Source: Adlercreutzia sp. ZJ304 | GTDB taxonomy: Bacteria > Actinomycetota > Coriobacteriia > Coriobacteriales > Eggerthellaceae | Direction: 5' to 3' | DNA length: 64,000 bases | NCBI RefSeq assembly: GCF_011039075.1 | Contig: NZ_JAAKEG010000005.1 | Span: 124,001 to 188,000 of the forward strand | Shown: positions 27,419 to 34,779 of the stretch, one piece after another | How positions within the stretch are numbered: position 1 is the first letter of the stretch | Layout: each line of letters begins with the position of its first letter | The notes under the pieces: generated by a model | Databases searched by the model: none | What the model was told of the DNA's origin: nothing | What the model saw: the letters and a program-made list of their open reading frames with translations, nothing else | Position numbers and translations under genes: made by a program

Positions 27419-27590
27419 TGAAGGGCATCCAACTTCAGTTGTCACACCAAAAGCAGCCACTTATTGTTAAGCTAAATAGTCACAATCAGGGCAAAGGATG
27501 CCCTTCACAATAACTATTAAACCTAACAATAATTACTGAGGAAACGTAAGAGACGTGCCCCGGCTGCTTATTGCTTTTGATGTGACGAGG
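27419..27590. repeat. interleaved inverted repeats in the leader of the surface cluster
   Basis: TGAAGGGCATCC (27419-27430) pairs with GGATGCCCTTCA (27497-27508). A second set, GTCACACCAAAAGCAGCC and GGCTGC...GCTTTTGATGTGAC, overlaps it and extends to about 27585. The two sets exclude each other in part, as in an RNA switch or attenuator upstream of the BspA-like gene. The remainder of 27337-27762 shows no gene. Confidence 0.5.
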
Positions 27591-27762
27591 TCACTATAAC
27601 ACGCCGTTTCATTTGCGGAAAGGCTTCCACATAAATTCAACAAACGCAATTTTTTGAGGGGTGAGATACGTCGCAACTCAACGGTTGATTGGTTTGCGGT
27701 TGATTGCAAAATCCAAGGAAATGCCCACGTCCCTGAATTGACGAATTGCTTTTAATTGTGCA

Positions 27763-28605
27763 TTAAATGCCAAACTCAGCAAAAAGCTGTTCGCGATAGG
27801 TTGGGTCTTCGGATGCCTTGAATAGGTCGTTTTCACGCTTTTTAGAGAGAAGTAACTTTGTGAGTTCTGCATAACGCATTTCAGCTTCAGCTCGCCCACG
27901 TTCTAGTCCTCGTTCTTCTCCCTCTTTTAGAGCAGCTTTGCGGGCTATACGTACTTCTCGCTCCCAATCTTCTCCTATTGTACTTACAGAAAACACCTTA
28001 TTCACCCACTCTCTATCTTTATTGGCTTTATCTACTGCACTAGCAATAGATTTAACTAGTTTGTCTTGTTTATCTATTTTACCAGTGAAGACATACTCCA
28101 TAAAAGAAAGTAGATGCTTATCTTTTGTCTTTGCATAGTCTTTGCAGTTAAGAGCAATCCAGTGAGAATCATCTTTTATAGGAATACTATTATTCTCAAT
28201 ACATACTCTCTCTATCGTATATACAGGAAGTCCTGCTTTGAAAGGGTCATGATTGCAAACAAAGATAATATAGCTTGTGGGTAGATCTTCGTATTCATCA
28301 CCCTTGTTAAGAGAAGCTGTATCAATAGATGCTTGATAGTATCTATATCTCCTAGCGATATCTGCTCTTTGTTGAATTTGTAGCTCTATATCAAAAACTT
28401 CATGTTTTGTTTTAGCAAATAGATCAAGTCGAACACTCTTAAAATCTAGTCTAGGTTCTATTGCTTGTTCAGCGTTTTTATAGATTAGGTCATCAATTTG
28501 TTTACCTAATACACACTCTAGAAAGTCCTTACATATATCTTTTTGAATCATTACGCGATTGAACATAAATTGATTAGTAATAGAAACAGTAGCTTGCTCA
28601 TCCAT
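27763..28605 (-). CDS. Rpn-family PD-(D/E)XK nuclease, copy B
   Basis: This 280-residue protein is nearly identical to copy A through about residue 225, including Asp in SVRLDLFAKT and E-x-Q in FDIELQIQQ. It then diverges. The ERGLERG repeat is shorter and is followed by RAEAEMRYAELTKLLLSKK, before the shared end YREQLFAEFGI. The Met in AEAEMRYAEL could be an internal start for a short C-terminal product. Known Rpn genes of enterobacteria make such intragenic inhibitors, but here it is only a possibility. Orientation is opposite to copy A, so the two form a long inverted repeat around the surface cluster. Confidence 0.85.
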   Translation of the reverse strand: MDEQATVSITNQFMFNRVMIQKDICKDFLECVLGKQIDDLIYKNAEQAIEPRLDFKSVRLDLFAKTKHEVFDIELQIQQRADIARRYRYYQASIDTASLNKGDEYEDLPTSYIIFVCNHDPFKAGLPVYTIERVCIENNSIPIKDDSHWIALNCKDYAKTKDKHLLSFMEYVFTGKIDKQDKLVKSIASAVDKANKDREWVNKVFSVSTIGEDWEREVRIARKAALKEGEERGLERGRAEAEMRYAELTKLLLSKKRENDLFKASEDPTYREQLFAEFGI

Positions 28606-28897
28606 GTTTGTCTATTCTTTCTCTAGAAGACTTATAAATCTTCTAATCAAGACTAGATAGCAAACCTTATATCTGTGTATCAAAAATGCGATATCAAGTG
28701 ACATACAAACCTTGGCACAAAACCAACTGTTTGCAACACCTATTGACATCACAAATCCCCATAGTTGCAACTTTTAATGAGTGTAAATCTTGCAGAAATG
28801 TGTCGGGAGTTATCTACTATACAAACTTTGCAGTGTTGCGAGTTGGGAAGTTGCGTGTCGTCCGGTTTTGGTAACTTCTCGACTTAACTGCAACCCT
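28606..28897 (-). other. conserved structured leader of rpn copy B
   Basis: This is the minus-strand equivalent of 13030-13327. The first pair of the possible pseudoknot is kept with a wobble change (GATGTCAA, 28743-28750, with TTGATATC, 28690-28697). The second pair starts from TTGCAAAC (28729-28736) and keeps six of eight pairs. The region next to the tail fragment diverges most. Confidence 0.45.
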
Positions 28898-28927
28898 TAC
28901 CGCCGCAGAAATACAAATGCAAAGTAG
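28898..28927 (+). pseudogene. 3' tail fragment of a LAKTG-type surface gene (rpn B side)
   Basis: The plus strand reads YRRRNTNAK and TAG, the same last ten codons as the surface gene at 14581-17820 and the fragment at 12995-13024. No upstream coding part is present. Confidence 0.6.
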
Positions 28928-28960
28928 GTTGAAGCTTCCTAGTTCAAAAAAGTTACAAAA

Positions 28961-29105
28961 ATGGTCAAAACTTCCAGCTTTCCACTGTGAAAAGCACAAA
29001 ATAGCCCCTAGAGATGCACTACCAAATGCTGTTTGCCCAGTGTTCTCCACAATTCAAGCCAGCCATACGACAATCCGACCATGGAAAGCTGGAAGTTTTG
29101 ACCAT
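28961..29105. repeat. MITE-like hairpin element, copy 4
   Basis: Both arms are of the CTTCCAGCTTTCC type and match perfectly, unlike the other copies, which mix two arm types. The conserved 20-mer is on the minus strand. It occupies the same place relative to rpn B as copy 2 does to rpn A. Confidence 0.75.
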
Positions 29106-29179
29106 TTTTGTAAGTTTATTTCTCTCGCCACGTATTTGAAACTCTGCAACTTAACGAGATTGATTGCAGTCGCAATATG

Positions 29180-29346
29180 GACATACACAGTCTTAATATG
29201 GGCGGGTGTTCAGGGGGTATGAAAGGATGAAAGGCACCTCGGTATGACATACACAATCTTAATCTGAACGGGTGCTCAGGGTCAGTGTTGCTGGTTTTAT
29301 TTCTTTGTAGGACATACACAATCTTGGTCTGGACGAATGTTCAGGG
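29180..29346. repeat. three degenerate 36-bp repeats with 29-30 bp spacing
   Basis: Units at 29180-29215, 29246-29281 and 29311-29346 begin GACATACACA and end TCAGGG. The two gaps (30 and 29 bases) share no sequence. Units differ at five or six positions, almost all transitions. An inverted partial unit (GTTCAGATTAAG) follows the third. The geometry is CRISPR-like, but there are no cas genes and the repeats are too diverged. The 28606-29561 gap holds no protein gene. Confidence 0.55.
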
Positions 29347-29372
29347 GTGTTCAGATTAAGAATTCAATTAAC

Positions 29373-29426
29373 ATACTGAAGAGCGGAGTGAAGGCTGCGC
29401 AGTTTCCAAACGTAGCTCTTCAGTAT
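29373..29426. repeat. variable-stem, conserved-loop hairpin element, copy 2
   Basis: The stem ATACTGAAGAGC / GCTCTTCAGTAT closes a 30-base loop that, on the minus strand, begins TACGTTTGGAAACTGCGCAG and ends CCTTCACTCC. Confidence 0.7.
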
Positions 29427-29430
29427 TGGC

Positions 29431-29502
29431 GAAATCGGAATAAAGGCTGCACAGCTGCAAAATCGCGAAATCAGAATAAAAACTACACAGCTGCAAAATC
29501 GG
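29431..29502. repeat. two 36-bp tandem units between hairpin elements
   Basis: 29431-29466 and 29467-29502 both run GAAATC(G/A)GAATAAA...CACAGCTGCAAAATCG. They differ by four G-to-A changes and one G/C change. They look like degenerate halves of the neighbouring hairpin elements, since GGCTGC and the following stretch are shared. Confidence 0.55.
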
Positions 29503-29552
29503 GAAAGCGGAGTGAGGGCTGCGAAGCTCCCGAACGTAGCTTTCCCGATTTT
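29495..29552. repeat. variable-stem, conserved-loop hairpin element, copy 3
   Basis: The stem AAAATCGGGAAAGC / GCTTTCCCGATTTT closes a loop related to that of copies 1, 2 and 4 (GGAGTGAGGGCTGCGAAGC on the plus strand). It ends 9 bases before the porB stop and may terminate the por operon. Confidence 0.7.
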
Positions 29553-29561
29553 GAACGAACT

Positions 29562-30524
29562 CTACTCAATAGGGCTAGTGGCGTTTTTGCTGCCTTCTAC
29601 GCGACCCTCTAAATATGCCCAGTACGCATCTACATCGGCTTTCATTTCTTCCAAAATGTGAGCATTCTCGGGCTTGAATAAATGCTTAAAGCGACCCTGA
29701 GGCTTCAAGAAATCTTCCAGAGGCTTTACGTTCTTCTCCTTTACAGGAGTCAGCTTCCACACGCCATTCTCAACCTCAAATAAGGGCCAGAATTTCGTAT
29801 CAACAGCCAAGCGGCAAATTATAGCCGTCTGATCGCTGCCAATACGCCATCCGCGCGGACACGGCGAAAGAATATTCAAAAATGCCGGTCCATCAACCGA
29901 AAACGCCTTCTCTGCCTTCGCCACCAAGTCTTTCCAGTGACCTACAGTTGACTGTCCAACATAAGGTACACCATGTGCGGCTATTACAGAAGTAAGGTCT
30001 TTGCGAACCTGCGGCTTGCCCTGCCCTACTTTGCCAACCTCAGATGTGGTTGCCCAAGCACCTTTCGGCGTAGCAGAGCTGCGCTGAATACCGGTATTCA
30101 TATATGCGCCATTGTCGTAGCAAACATATACCATGTCATGACCGCGCTCCATAGCACCCGACAGGCTTTGTAAACCGATATCGTAAGTGCCACCGTCGCC
30201 GCCAAACGCTACAAACTTAAACTTCTTATCAGCAGGTATCTTTCCGGCGCGCTGCATACCCTTAAACGCAGCCTCTACGCCAGAAACGGTAGCGGCAGCA
30301 TTTTCAAAAGCGTTGTGCACAAACGGCACTTCCCACGCATCGTAAGGATAAATTGTTGTAGAAACTTCCAAACAACCGGTAGCACAGCCTACAACCGGCT
30401 GGCAATCGTCCGGCACACCCATAAGTACCTGACGCACAGCCATCGAAGCACCGCAACCGCCGCACAAACGATGACCCGGAGCCAAGCTTTCTGGCTTATG
30501 CGTTAATTCCTTTATGCTAGCCAT
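29562..30524 (-). CDS. porB: 2-oxoacid (pyruvate):ferredoxin oxidoreductase, beta subunit
   Basis: This 320-residue thiamine-diphosphate-binding subunit of the four-subunit enzyme decarboxylates pyruvate, or a related 2-oxoacid, to an acyl-CoA with reduction of ferredoxin. The Cys ligands in LCGGCGASMAV and the TPP motif FGGDGGTYDIG...YDNGAYMNTG are clear. The start overlaps the porA stop by one base (TAATG). It is the last gene of porC-porD-porA-porB. The substrate could be another 2-oxoacid, because Por and Vor/Kor subunits are alike. Confidence 0.9.
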   Translation of the reverse strand: MASIKELTHKPESLAPGHRLCGGCGASMAVRQVLMGVPDDCQPVVGCATGCLEVSTTIYPYDAWEVPFVHNAFENAAATVSGVEAAFKGMQRAGKIPADKKFKFVAFGGDGGTYDIGLQSLSGAMERGHDMVYVCYDNGAYMNTGIQRSSATPKGAWATTSEVGKVGQGKPQVRKDLTSVIAAHGVPYVGQSTVGHWKDLVAKAEKAFSVDGPAFLNILSPCPRGWRIGSDQTAIICRLAVDTKFWPLFEVENGVWKLTPVKEKNVKPLEDFLKPQGRFKHLFKPENAHILEEMKADVDAYWAYLEGRVEGSKNATSPIE

Positions 30525-31729
30525 TAGTTCTGCGCTCCTTCCGCATTCTGCATGCCTAAGTAGCTAAGACCACCTGTCGCAAGCGTGCCCGCAGCCAGTT
30601 TTTCCAGATCGGCGAATACTTCGCCAACCAGTTCGTTGGTTAAGTCGTTTCCGCCCAAACCGAAGATGTAATTGTGCATAGCCACGTTGCAGCCAGCCGT
30701 ATAAAGAGCACTCATAACATCAACTGCAAGCGGTCCATACTGTCCGCCAATAGAATCTGAACGGTCCATTATTGCTACAGCCTTAGCGCCCTTGCACGCT
30801 TCTACTATCTGCTTCGCCGGGAACGGACGATAAACGCGCGGGCGAACAACGCCCACTTTTTTGCCTTCGGCGCGAAGTTGGCGCGCTATGTGGCGCACAT
30901 TGCCAGCAGCACTACCGAGAACAACAACAACATACTCGGCATCTTCGCATTCCCAAGCGTCTACCAAATCGAACGGGCGACCGCACTTGTCAGCCCATGC
31001 CTTGCCCACGCGCTCGATAATAGGCAGCGAAGCCTGATTTGCACGACGCAGCATTAAGCGGCTTTTCATGTACGAATCGCCATTGGCAAACATGCCAGCA
31101 CCAATTGGATCGACGCTTGTAAGAAGCCCGTTTGCAGGCTGATAATTCCCCACAAATTCCGCCACAGTTTCATCGTCTTCCATAACGCAACGCTCCATAG
31201 CGTGACTGGTTATGAAGCCGTCTAGCGTAGTCATAACTGGCAGCTGCACATCTGGATTTTCCGCAATGGGGAAACTTATAACTGTGTTGTCGTAAGCTTC
31301 CTGAGCAGTTTCGGCGAAAAGAAGAATCCAGCCTGTGTCGCGCGCGCCCATAACGTCGGAATGATCGCCGTGAATGTTGATGGGAGCAGAAAGCGCGCGG
31401 TTCGCATTTGCCATAACGATAGGCAAGCGCATGCCCGCAGCAATGAACAGTTCTTCCCACATAAGCGCTAAGCCTTGGCTGGCAGTAGCGGTAGCTACAC
31501 GCGCACCAGCGGCAGCCGCGCCTACGCAAGCGCTCATAGCGGAGTGTTCGCTTTCCACAGTAACAAACTCGGTATTAACCATTCCGTTTGCTACGTACTT
31601 CGCGTAATTTTCCACTATGGTTGTCTGTGGAGTGATGGGATATGCCGCCATTACATCCGGGTCAGCCTGACGCATAGCCTCAGCAACCATCTGATTGCCA
31701 GTGGCTGAAAACGGCTTAGTAGTAGTCAT
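30524..31729 (-). CDS. porA: 2-oxoacid (pyruvate):ferredoxin oxidoreductase, alpha subunit
   Basis: This 401-residue subunit carries the YPITPQTTIVE motif near residue 35 and the TVESEHSAMSACVGAAAAGAR stretch typical of domain I. A GHDHSDVMGARD-like segment (HGDHSDVMGARDTGW) marks the pyruvate-binding region. A C-terminal transketolase-C-like domain contains VVVLGSAAGN and VGVVRPRVYRPFP. It follows porD without a gap. It acts in the cytoplasm with the other three subunits. Confidence 0.92.
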   Translation of the reverse strand: MTTTKPFSATGNQMVAEAMRQADPDVMAAYPITPQTTIVENYAKYVANGMVNTEFVTVESEHSAMSACVGAAAAGARVATATASQGLALMWEELFIAAGMRLPIVMANANRALSAPINIHGDHSDVMGARDTGWILLFAETAQEAYDNTVISFPIAENPDVQLPVMTTLDGFITSHAMERCVMEDDETVAEFVGNYQPANGLLTSVDPIGAGMFANGDSYMKSRLMLRRANQASLPIIERVGKAWADKCGRPFDLVDAWECEDAEYVVVVLGSAAGNVRHIARQLRAEGKKVGVVRPRVYRPFPAKQIVEACKGAKAVAIMDRSDSIGGQYGPLAVDVMSALYTAGCNVAMHNYIFGLGGNDLTNELVGEVFADLEKLAAGTLATGGLSYLGMQNAEGAQN

Positions 31730-32044
31730 TTATGCCACCTCCGCTTCGTCTTCGCGTATAAATTCCAGCGCACCGAAGCGGCATTCATGCACGCAAACAC
31801 CGCATCCCTTGCAATGGTCGTAATCGATGCCGGTCATTTTCTCATCTTTCACCACAATAGATGAATCGGGGCAAACCACCCAACACATCATGCAGTTAGT
31901 ACACGCATTTTCATCCCACACGGGGCGCATTGAACGCCAACCGCCCGTGATGTATTCCTTCGATGTTCCGGCTTGGCAGATATAGCCCTTGGGGAAATCC
32001 TCGGGTGCCCAGTCTTCAAACGTTGCTAAATCTGGCATTTTCAT
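31730..32044 (-). CDS. porD: 2-oxoacid:ferredoxin oxidoreductase, delta (2x4Fe-4S) subunit
   Basis: This 104-residue ferredoxin-like subunit passes electrons from the TPP site to external ferredoxin. Two CxxCxxCxxxC motifs are visible: CTNCMMCWVVCP and CKGCGVCVHEC. Start and stop are tightly coupled: the start overlaps the porC stop by 4 bases and the stop abuts the porA ATG. Confidence 0.92.
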   Translation of the reverse strand: MKMPDLATFEDWAPEDFPKGYICQAGTSKEYITGGWRSMRPVWDENACTNCMMCWVVCPDSSIVVKDEKMTGIDYDHCKGCGVCVHECRFGALEFIREDEAEVA

Positions 32045-32616
32045 GCGGAGTGCACCTCCTCATATGCACGATCAACCGATGACAGATTCGCATCGATCAT
32101 TTCCTGCGAGAATTTCTTGCCAAAAGTTTCCTTCAGGCGCTCTTTGACTAAATCAACTGGAACAACGCCTGTAACCTTCGACAATGCACCCACGATGGGT
32201 GTATTCGGAATATCACGCTTTATTGTGTCTATAGCAATACCGGAGGCATCTACTACCGCCACGCTTACGCTTGGAGCTACACCCAACTTTGCACGCGCAT
32301 CCGCAGCGCTCATTTCGGTATTTAGAATAACCGAACCGTTTTCCTTGATGCCTTCCACAACATCCACCGCATCAAGCAGGGTGTCGTCAAGCACCACTAC
32401 TATATCGGGGTTAACTATTGTGTTGTGTACTTCAATAGGCGCATCGCTTACACGTGTGTACGCCTTCAGTGGAGCACCTGTACGCTCGGGACCATATTCC
32501 GGCATTGCCTGAATGTAGGCTCCCTGCAGCAATGCCGTGTCAGCCACCAGCTTCGCAGCCGTTACCGCACCTTGACCGGCTCGCGCATGCCACCGAATTT
32601 CAGTAAGTTCTGACAT
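32041..32616 (-). CDS. porC: 2-oxoacid:ferredoxin oxidoreductase, gamma subunit
   Basis: This 191-residue subunit starts with EIRWHARAGQGAVTAAKLVA, the family signature, followed by YGPERTGAP. It is the first gene of the operon, with a GAGAGGAG ribosome-binding site just upstream. The promoter must lie in the 367-base divergent region before the peptide-binding protein gene. Confidence 0.92.
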   Translation of the reverse strand: MSELTEIRWHARAGQGAVTAAKLVADTALLQGAYIQAMPEYGPERTGAPLKAYTRVSDAPIEVHNTIVNPDIVVVLDDTLLDAVDVVEGIKENGSVILNTEMSAADARAKLGVAPSVSVAVVDASGIAIDTIKRDIPNTPIVGALSKVTGVVPVDLVKERLKETFGKKFSQEMIDANLSSVDRAYEEVHSA

Positions 32617-32983
32617 TCCACTCCTCTCAGTCGGGATGTCCTAATAATGAGTCGATAATAGCAAGCAGCCAGCCACCCGTAGCTTAGCTGCTGTGCAGGC
32701 GATTTGGAAAATTGGTAAGCGGAAAGCAACAAGCCACTCCCCGCCCGTGAACGGCTTTTAGTGCGACGAATGATTATGAAAATACATGTGCTGTTTTTTA
32801 TTGGATTAAGTCTATTAGTTGCGGAATGTTTATTCTGAAAATAGATTGTTTGGTACCAAATTGAAACCTATTTATCAACATTTTGGTCGCATTTTCACCG
32901 ATAATACTTGTTAATTGCGGTTACATTCGGAATTGTGCCGCAGTCGGGGAATCTTTTCCCTGCAGACCAAAAGGAGCAAACCT
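32617..32983. other. divergent promoter region between porC and the peptide-binding protein
   Basis: There is no coding frame with a ribosome-binding site. The porC side is GC-rich, while the right half (32770-32960) is AT-rich with several TTGTTT/TATTAT-like stretches. No clear riboswitch or terminator was recognised. Confidence 0.5.
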
Positions 32984-34564
32984 ATGGAACAGCCCAAACT
33001 GACACGCCGTGGATTCCTTGCTGGCACCGCCGCTACGGGCGCAGTTGCCGCACTTGCAATGAGCGGCTGCAGCAGCCCAAGCAGTTCATCCAGCGCAGGA
33101 TCGGCATCTAGTACCGCAGCTTCAACAATTTACGCTGCACCTGCATACACGTCTACAAACGTGAACCCTATCGGCAATAGCTCGGCTTTAATGCTTGCTG
33201 CCACTTGGCATGTTTTTGAAGGTCTTTACGATCTAGACCTGCATGACTACACCACACACGCCGCCTTGGCTGATGGCGATCCCGTAAAGGTTTCTGATAC
33301 GGAATACGAAGTAACACTTCGCGCCGGTGCTAAGTACTCTGACGGCACCGATGTAGTTGCAGCCGACGTTGTAAATGCTTTTGAGCAGAACATGGCAAAC
33401 GACACATATGGCGCCTTCCTTTCATTTATTGACGGCGTTGCCGCTAAGGATGACAAAACCGTCACCTTTACTTTGAAGTACCCCTTCGAAACTCTGTTGA
33501 AGGGCCGTCTCGCAGTAGTTAAGGTCTTCCCGGCAAGCCTGACCGAGAACGATTTGAAGACTATGCCTATCGGCTCTGGTCCTTGGAAGTATGAAAGTGT
33601 TGACGGCAACGAGGGTGGTCATATCATCTTCAAGCCCAACGAAAACTACAATGGTCAATATCCTGCCACCTGCGAAGAGATGGACTGGAACGTATTGGTA
33701 GACAATACCTCTCGTACCACCGCTCTGACCGACGGAAGCGTTCAGGTTATTGAAAGCGTACCGGCTGCCAATGCTGACCAAGTTGTAGGCGCTGGCGCTA
33801 CTGTTGATGATGTTCCCGGCTTTGCGCTGGCATTCCTCATGTTCAATACCAAGAAGGCACCGTTCAACGACAAGCGCGTTCGTCAGGCTTTCTTCTATGC
33901 AATCGATATGGACAAGCTAATCGCCAACCAGTTAGCAGGTCATGCTGCACCGGCTACCAGCTTCCTACCCGAAAGCTATGCTAACTACCATCGCGCAAGC
34001 ACCGTATTTACATACGACACCAACAAGGCAAAGAGCCTGTTGGCAGAAGCTGGCGCTGAGGGCCTAAGCGTAGAGCTGCTAACGAACACCAACTGGGTGT
34101 ATGACTTAGCTCCGCAAATCAAGGAAGACTTGGAAGCCGCTGGTGTAAGCGTAACCATCAAAGACTTCACTAACGACTGGGCAAGCCTTGCTCCGTCCGC
34201 ATCAGAGCTTCCTTACGACGTAATGCTAACTCCGGGCGATCCGTCTTGCTTCGGCAACGACCCCGACCTACTAATGACTTGGTGGTATGGCGACAACGTA
34301 TGGACCGAAGGTCGCAGCTGCTGGAAAGGCACCGAAGGCTGGACACAGCTTCAAGATCTTATGCAGCAGGCTCGCGAAGAGGCTGACGCAACCAAGCAGC
34401 AAGAGATTTGGAACCAATGCTTCGATCTTATCGCTGACGAAGCTCCAATCTACCCGCTGTTCCACAAAGAGGTTAGCACCGGTTACTATGCTGAAAAGCT
34501 GGAGGACTTTGCTCCTATCAGCACCACCGGTTTGGTGTTCTTGGGCACCACCCCGCTTCAGTAA
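32984..34564 (+). CDS. oligopeptide ABC transporter substrate-binding lipoprotein (SBP family 5)
   Basis: This 526-residue extracellular binding protein starts at 32984 with AAGGAG 7 bases before the ATG. The start is a twin-arginine signal, LTRRGFLAG, with a lipobox LAMSGC, so it is likely a Tat-exported lipoprotein. A Ser-rich linker follows, then a family-5 solute-binding fold (ANAFEQN-like VVNAFEQNMAND, FKPNENYNGQYP, FNTKKAPFNDKRVRQAFFYAID). It probably delivers peptides to the Opp permease encoded on the minus strand at 35.8-39.9 kb. A terminator follows immediately. Confidence 0.9.
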   Translation: MEQPKLTRRGFLAGTAATGAVAALAMSGCSSPSSSSSAGSASSTAASTIYAAPAYTSTNVNPIGNSSALMLAATWHVFEGLYDLDLHDYTTHAALADGDPVKVSDTEYEVTLRAGAKYSDGTDVVAADVVNAFEQNMANDTYGAFLSFIDGVAAKDDKTVTFTLKYPFETLLKGRLAVVKVFPASLTENDLKTMPIGSGPWKYESVDGNEGGHIIFKPNENYNGQYPATCEEMDWNVLVDNTSRTTALTDGSVQVIESVPAANADQVVGAGATVDDVPGFALAFLMFNTKKAPFNDKRVRQAFFYAIDMDKLIANQLAGHAAPATSFLPESYANYHRASTVFTYDTNKAKSLLAEAGAEGLSVELLTNTNWVYDLAPQIKEDLEAAGVSVTIKDFTNDWASLAPSASELPYDVMLTPGDPSCFGNDPDLLMTWWYGDNVWTEGRSCWKGTEGWTQLQDLMQQAREEADATKQQEIWNQCFDLIADEAPIYPLFHKEVSTGYYAEKLEDFAPISTTGLVFLGTTPLQ

Positions 34565-34578
34565 GCAAACCTTACACA

Positions 34579-34615
34579 GCAAAAAAGAAAGCTCGCTTCG
34601 GCGGGCTTTCTTTTT
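34579..34615 (+). terminator. rho-independent terminator
   Basis: AAAGAAAGCTCGC-TTC-GGCGGGCTTTCTTTTT forms a GC-containing stem followed by T5 just after the substrate-binding protein gene. Confidence 0.85.
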
Positions 34616-34645
34616 ATTTCATCACATTAATAAGTTATCGAATAA

Positions 34646-34705
34646 TGAAGTCGGAAAGGCTACGTTCAGAAGCTGCGCAGCCTTCACTCCGCCTTTCCGA
34701 CTTCA
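34646..34705. repeat. variable-stem, conserved-loop hairpin element, copy 4
   Basis: The 15-bp stem TGAAGTCGGAAAGGC / GCCTTTCCGACTTCA closes the loop TACGTTCAGAAGCTGCGCAG...CCTTCACTCC. The loop is nearly identical to the one at 2368-2423, although the flanks are unrelated. It lies between convergent genes. Confidence 0.75.
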
Positions 34706-34779
34706 TGTTATCAAGAGGCTTCATTGATGCCACAGGTCGTTCGTAAAGCTGTGACAGCCGTGAAGGCTGCCGCAACAAA

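Noticed and set aside
27419-27590. c-di-GMP or other known riboswitch upstream of the surface cluster
   Set aside because: The inverted repeats do not contain the conserved loop sequences of the riboswitch classes I could recall.
29180-29346. CRISPR array
   Set aside because: Repeat and spacer lengths fit, but there are only three units, each with 5-6 differences, no cas genes and an inverted partial unit at the end. Kept as an unexplained spaced repeat.
32915-32983. Longer N-terminus for the peptide-binding lipoprotein
   Set aside because: The in-frame start at 32984 has AAGGAG and gives a clean Tat/lipobox signal; the longer form would bury it.
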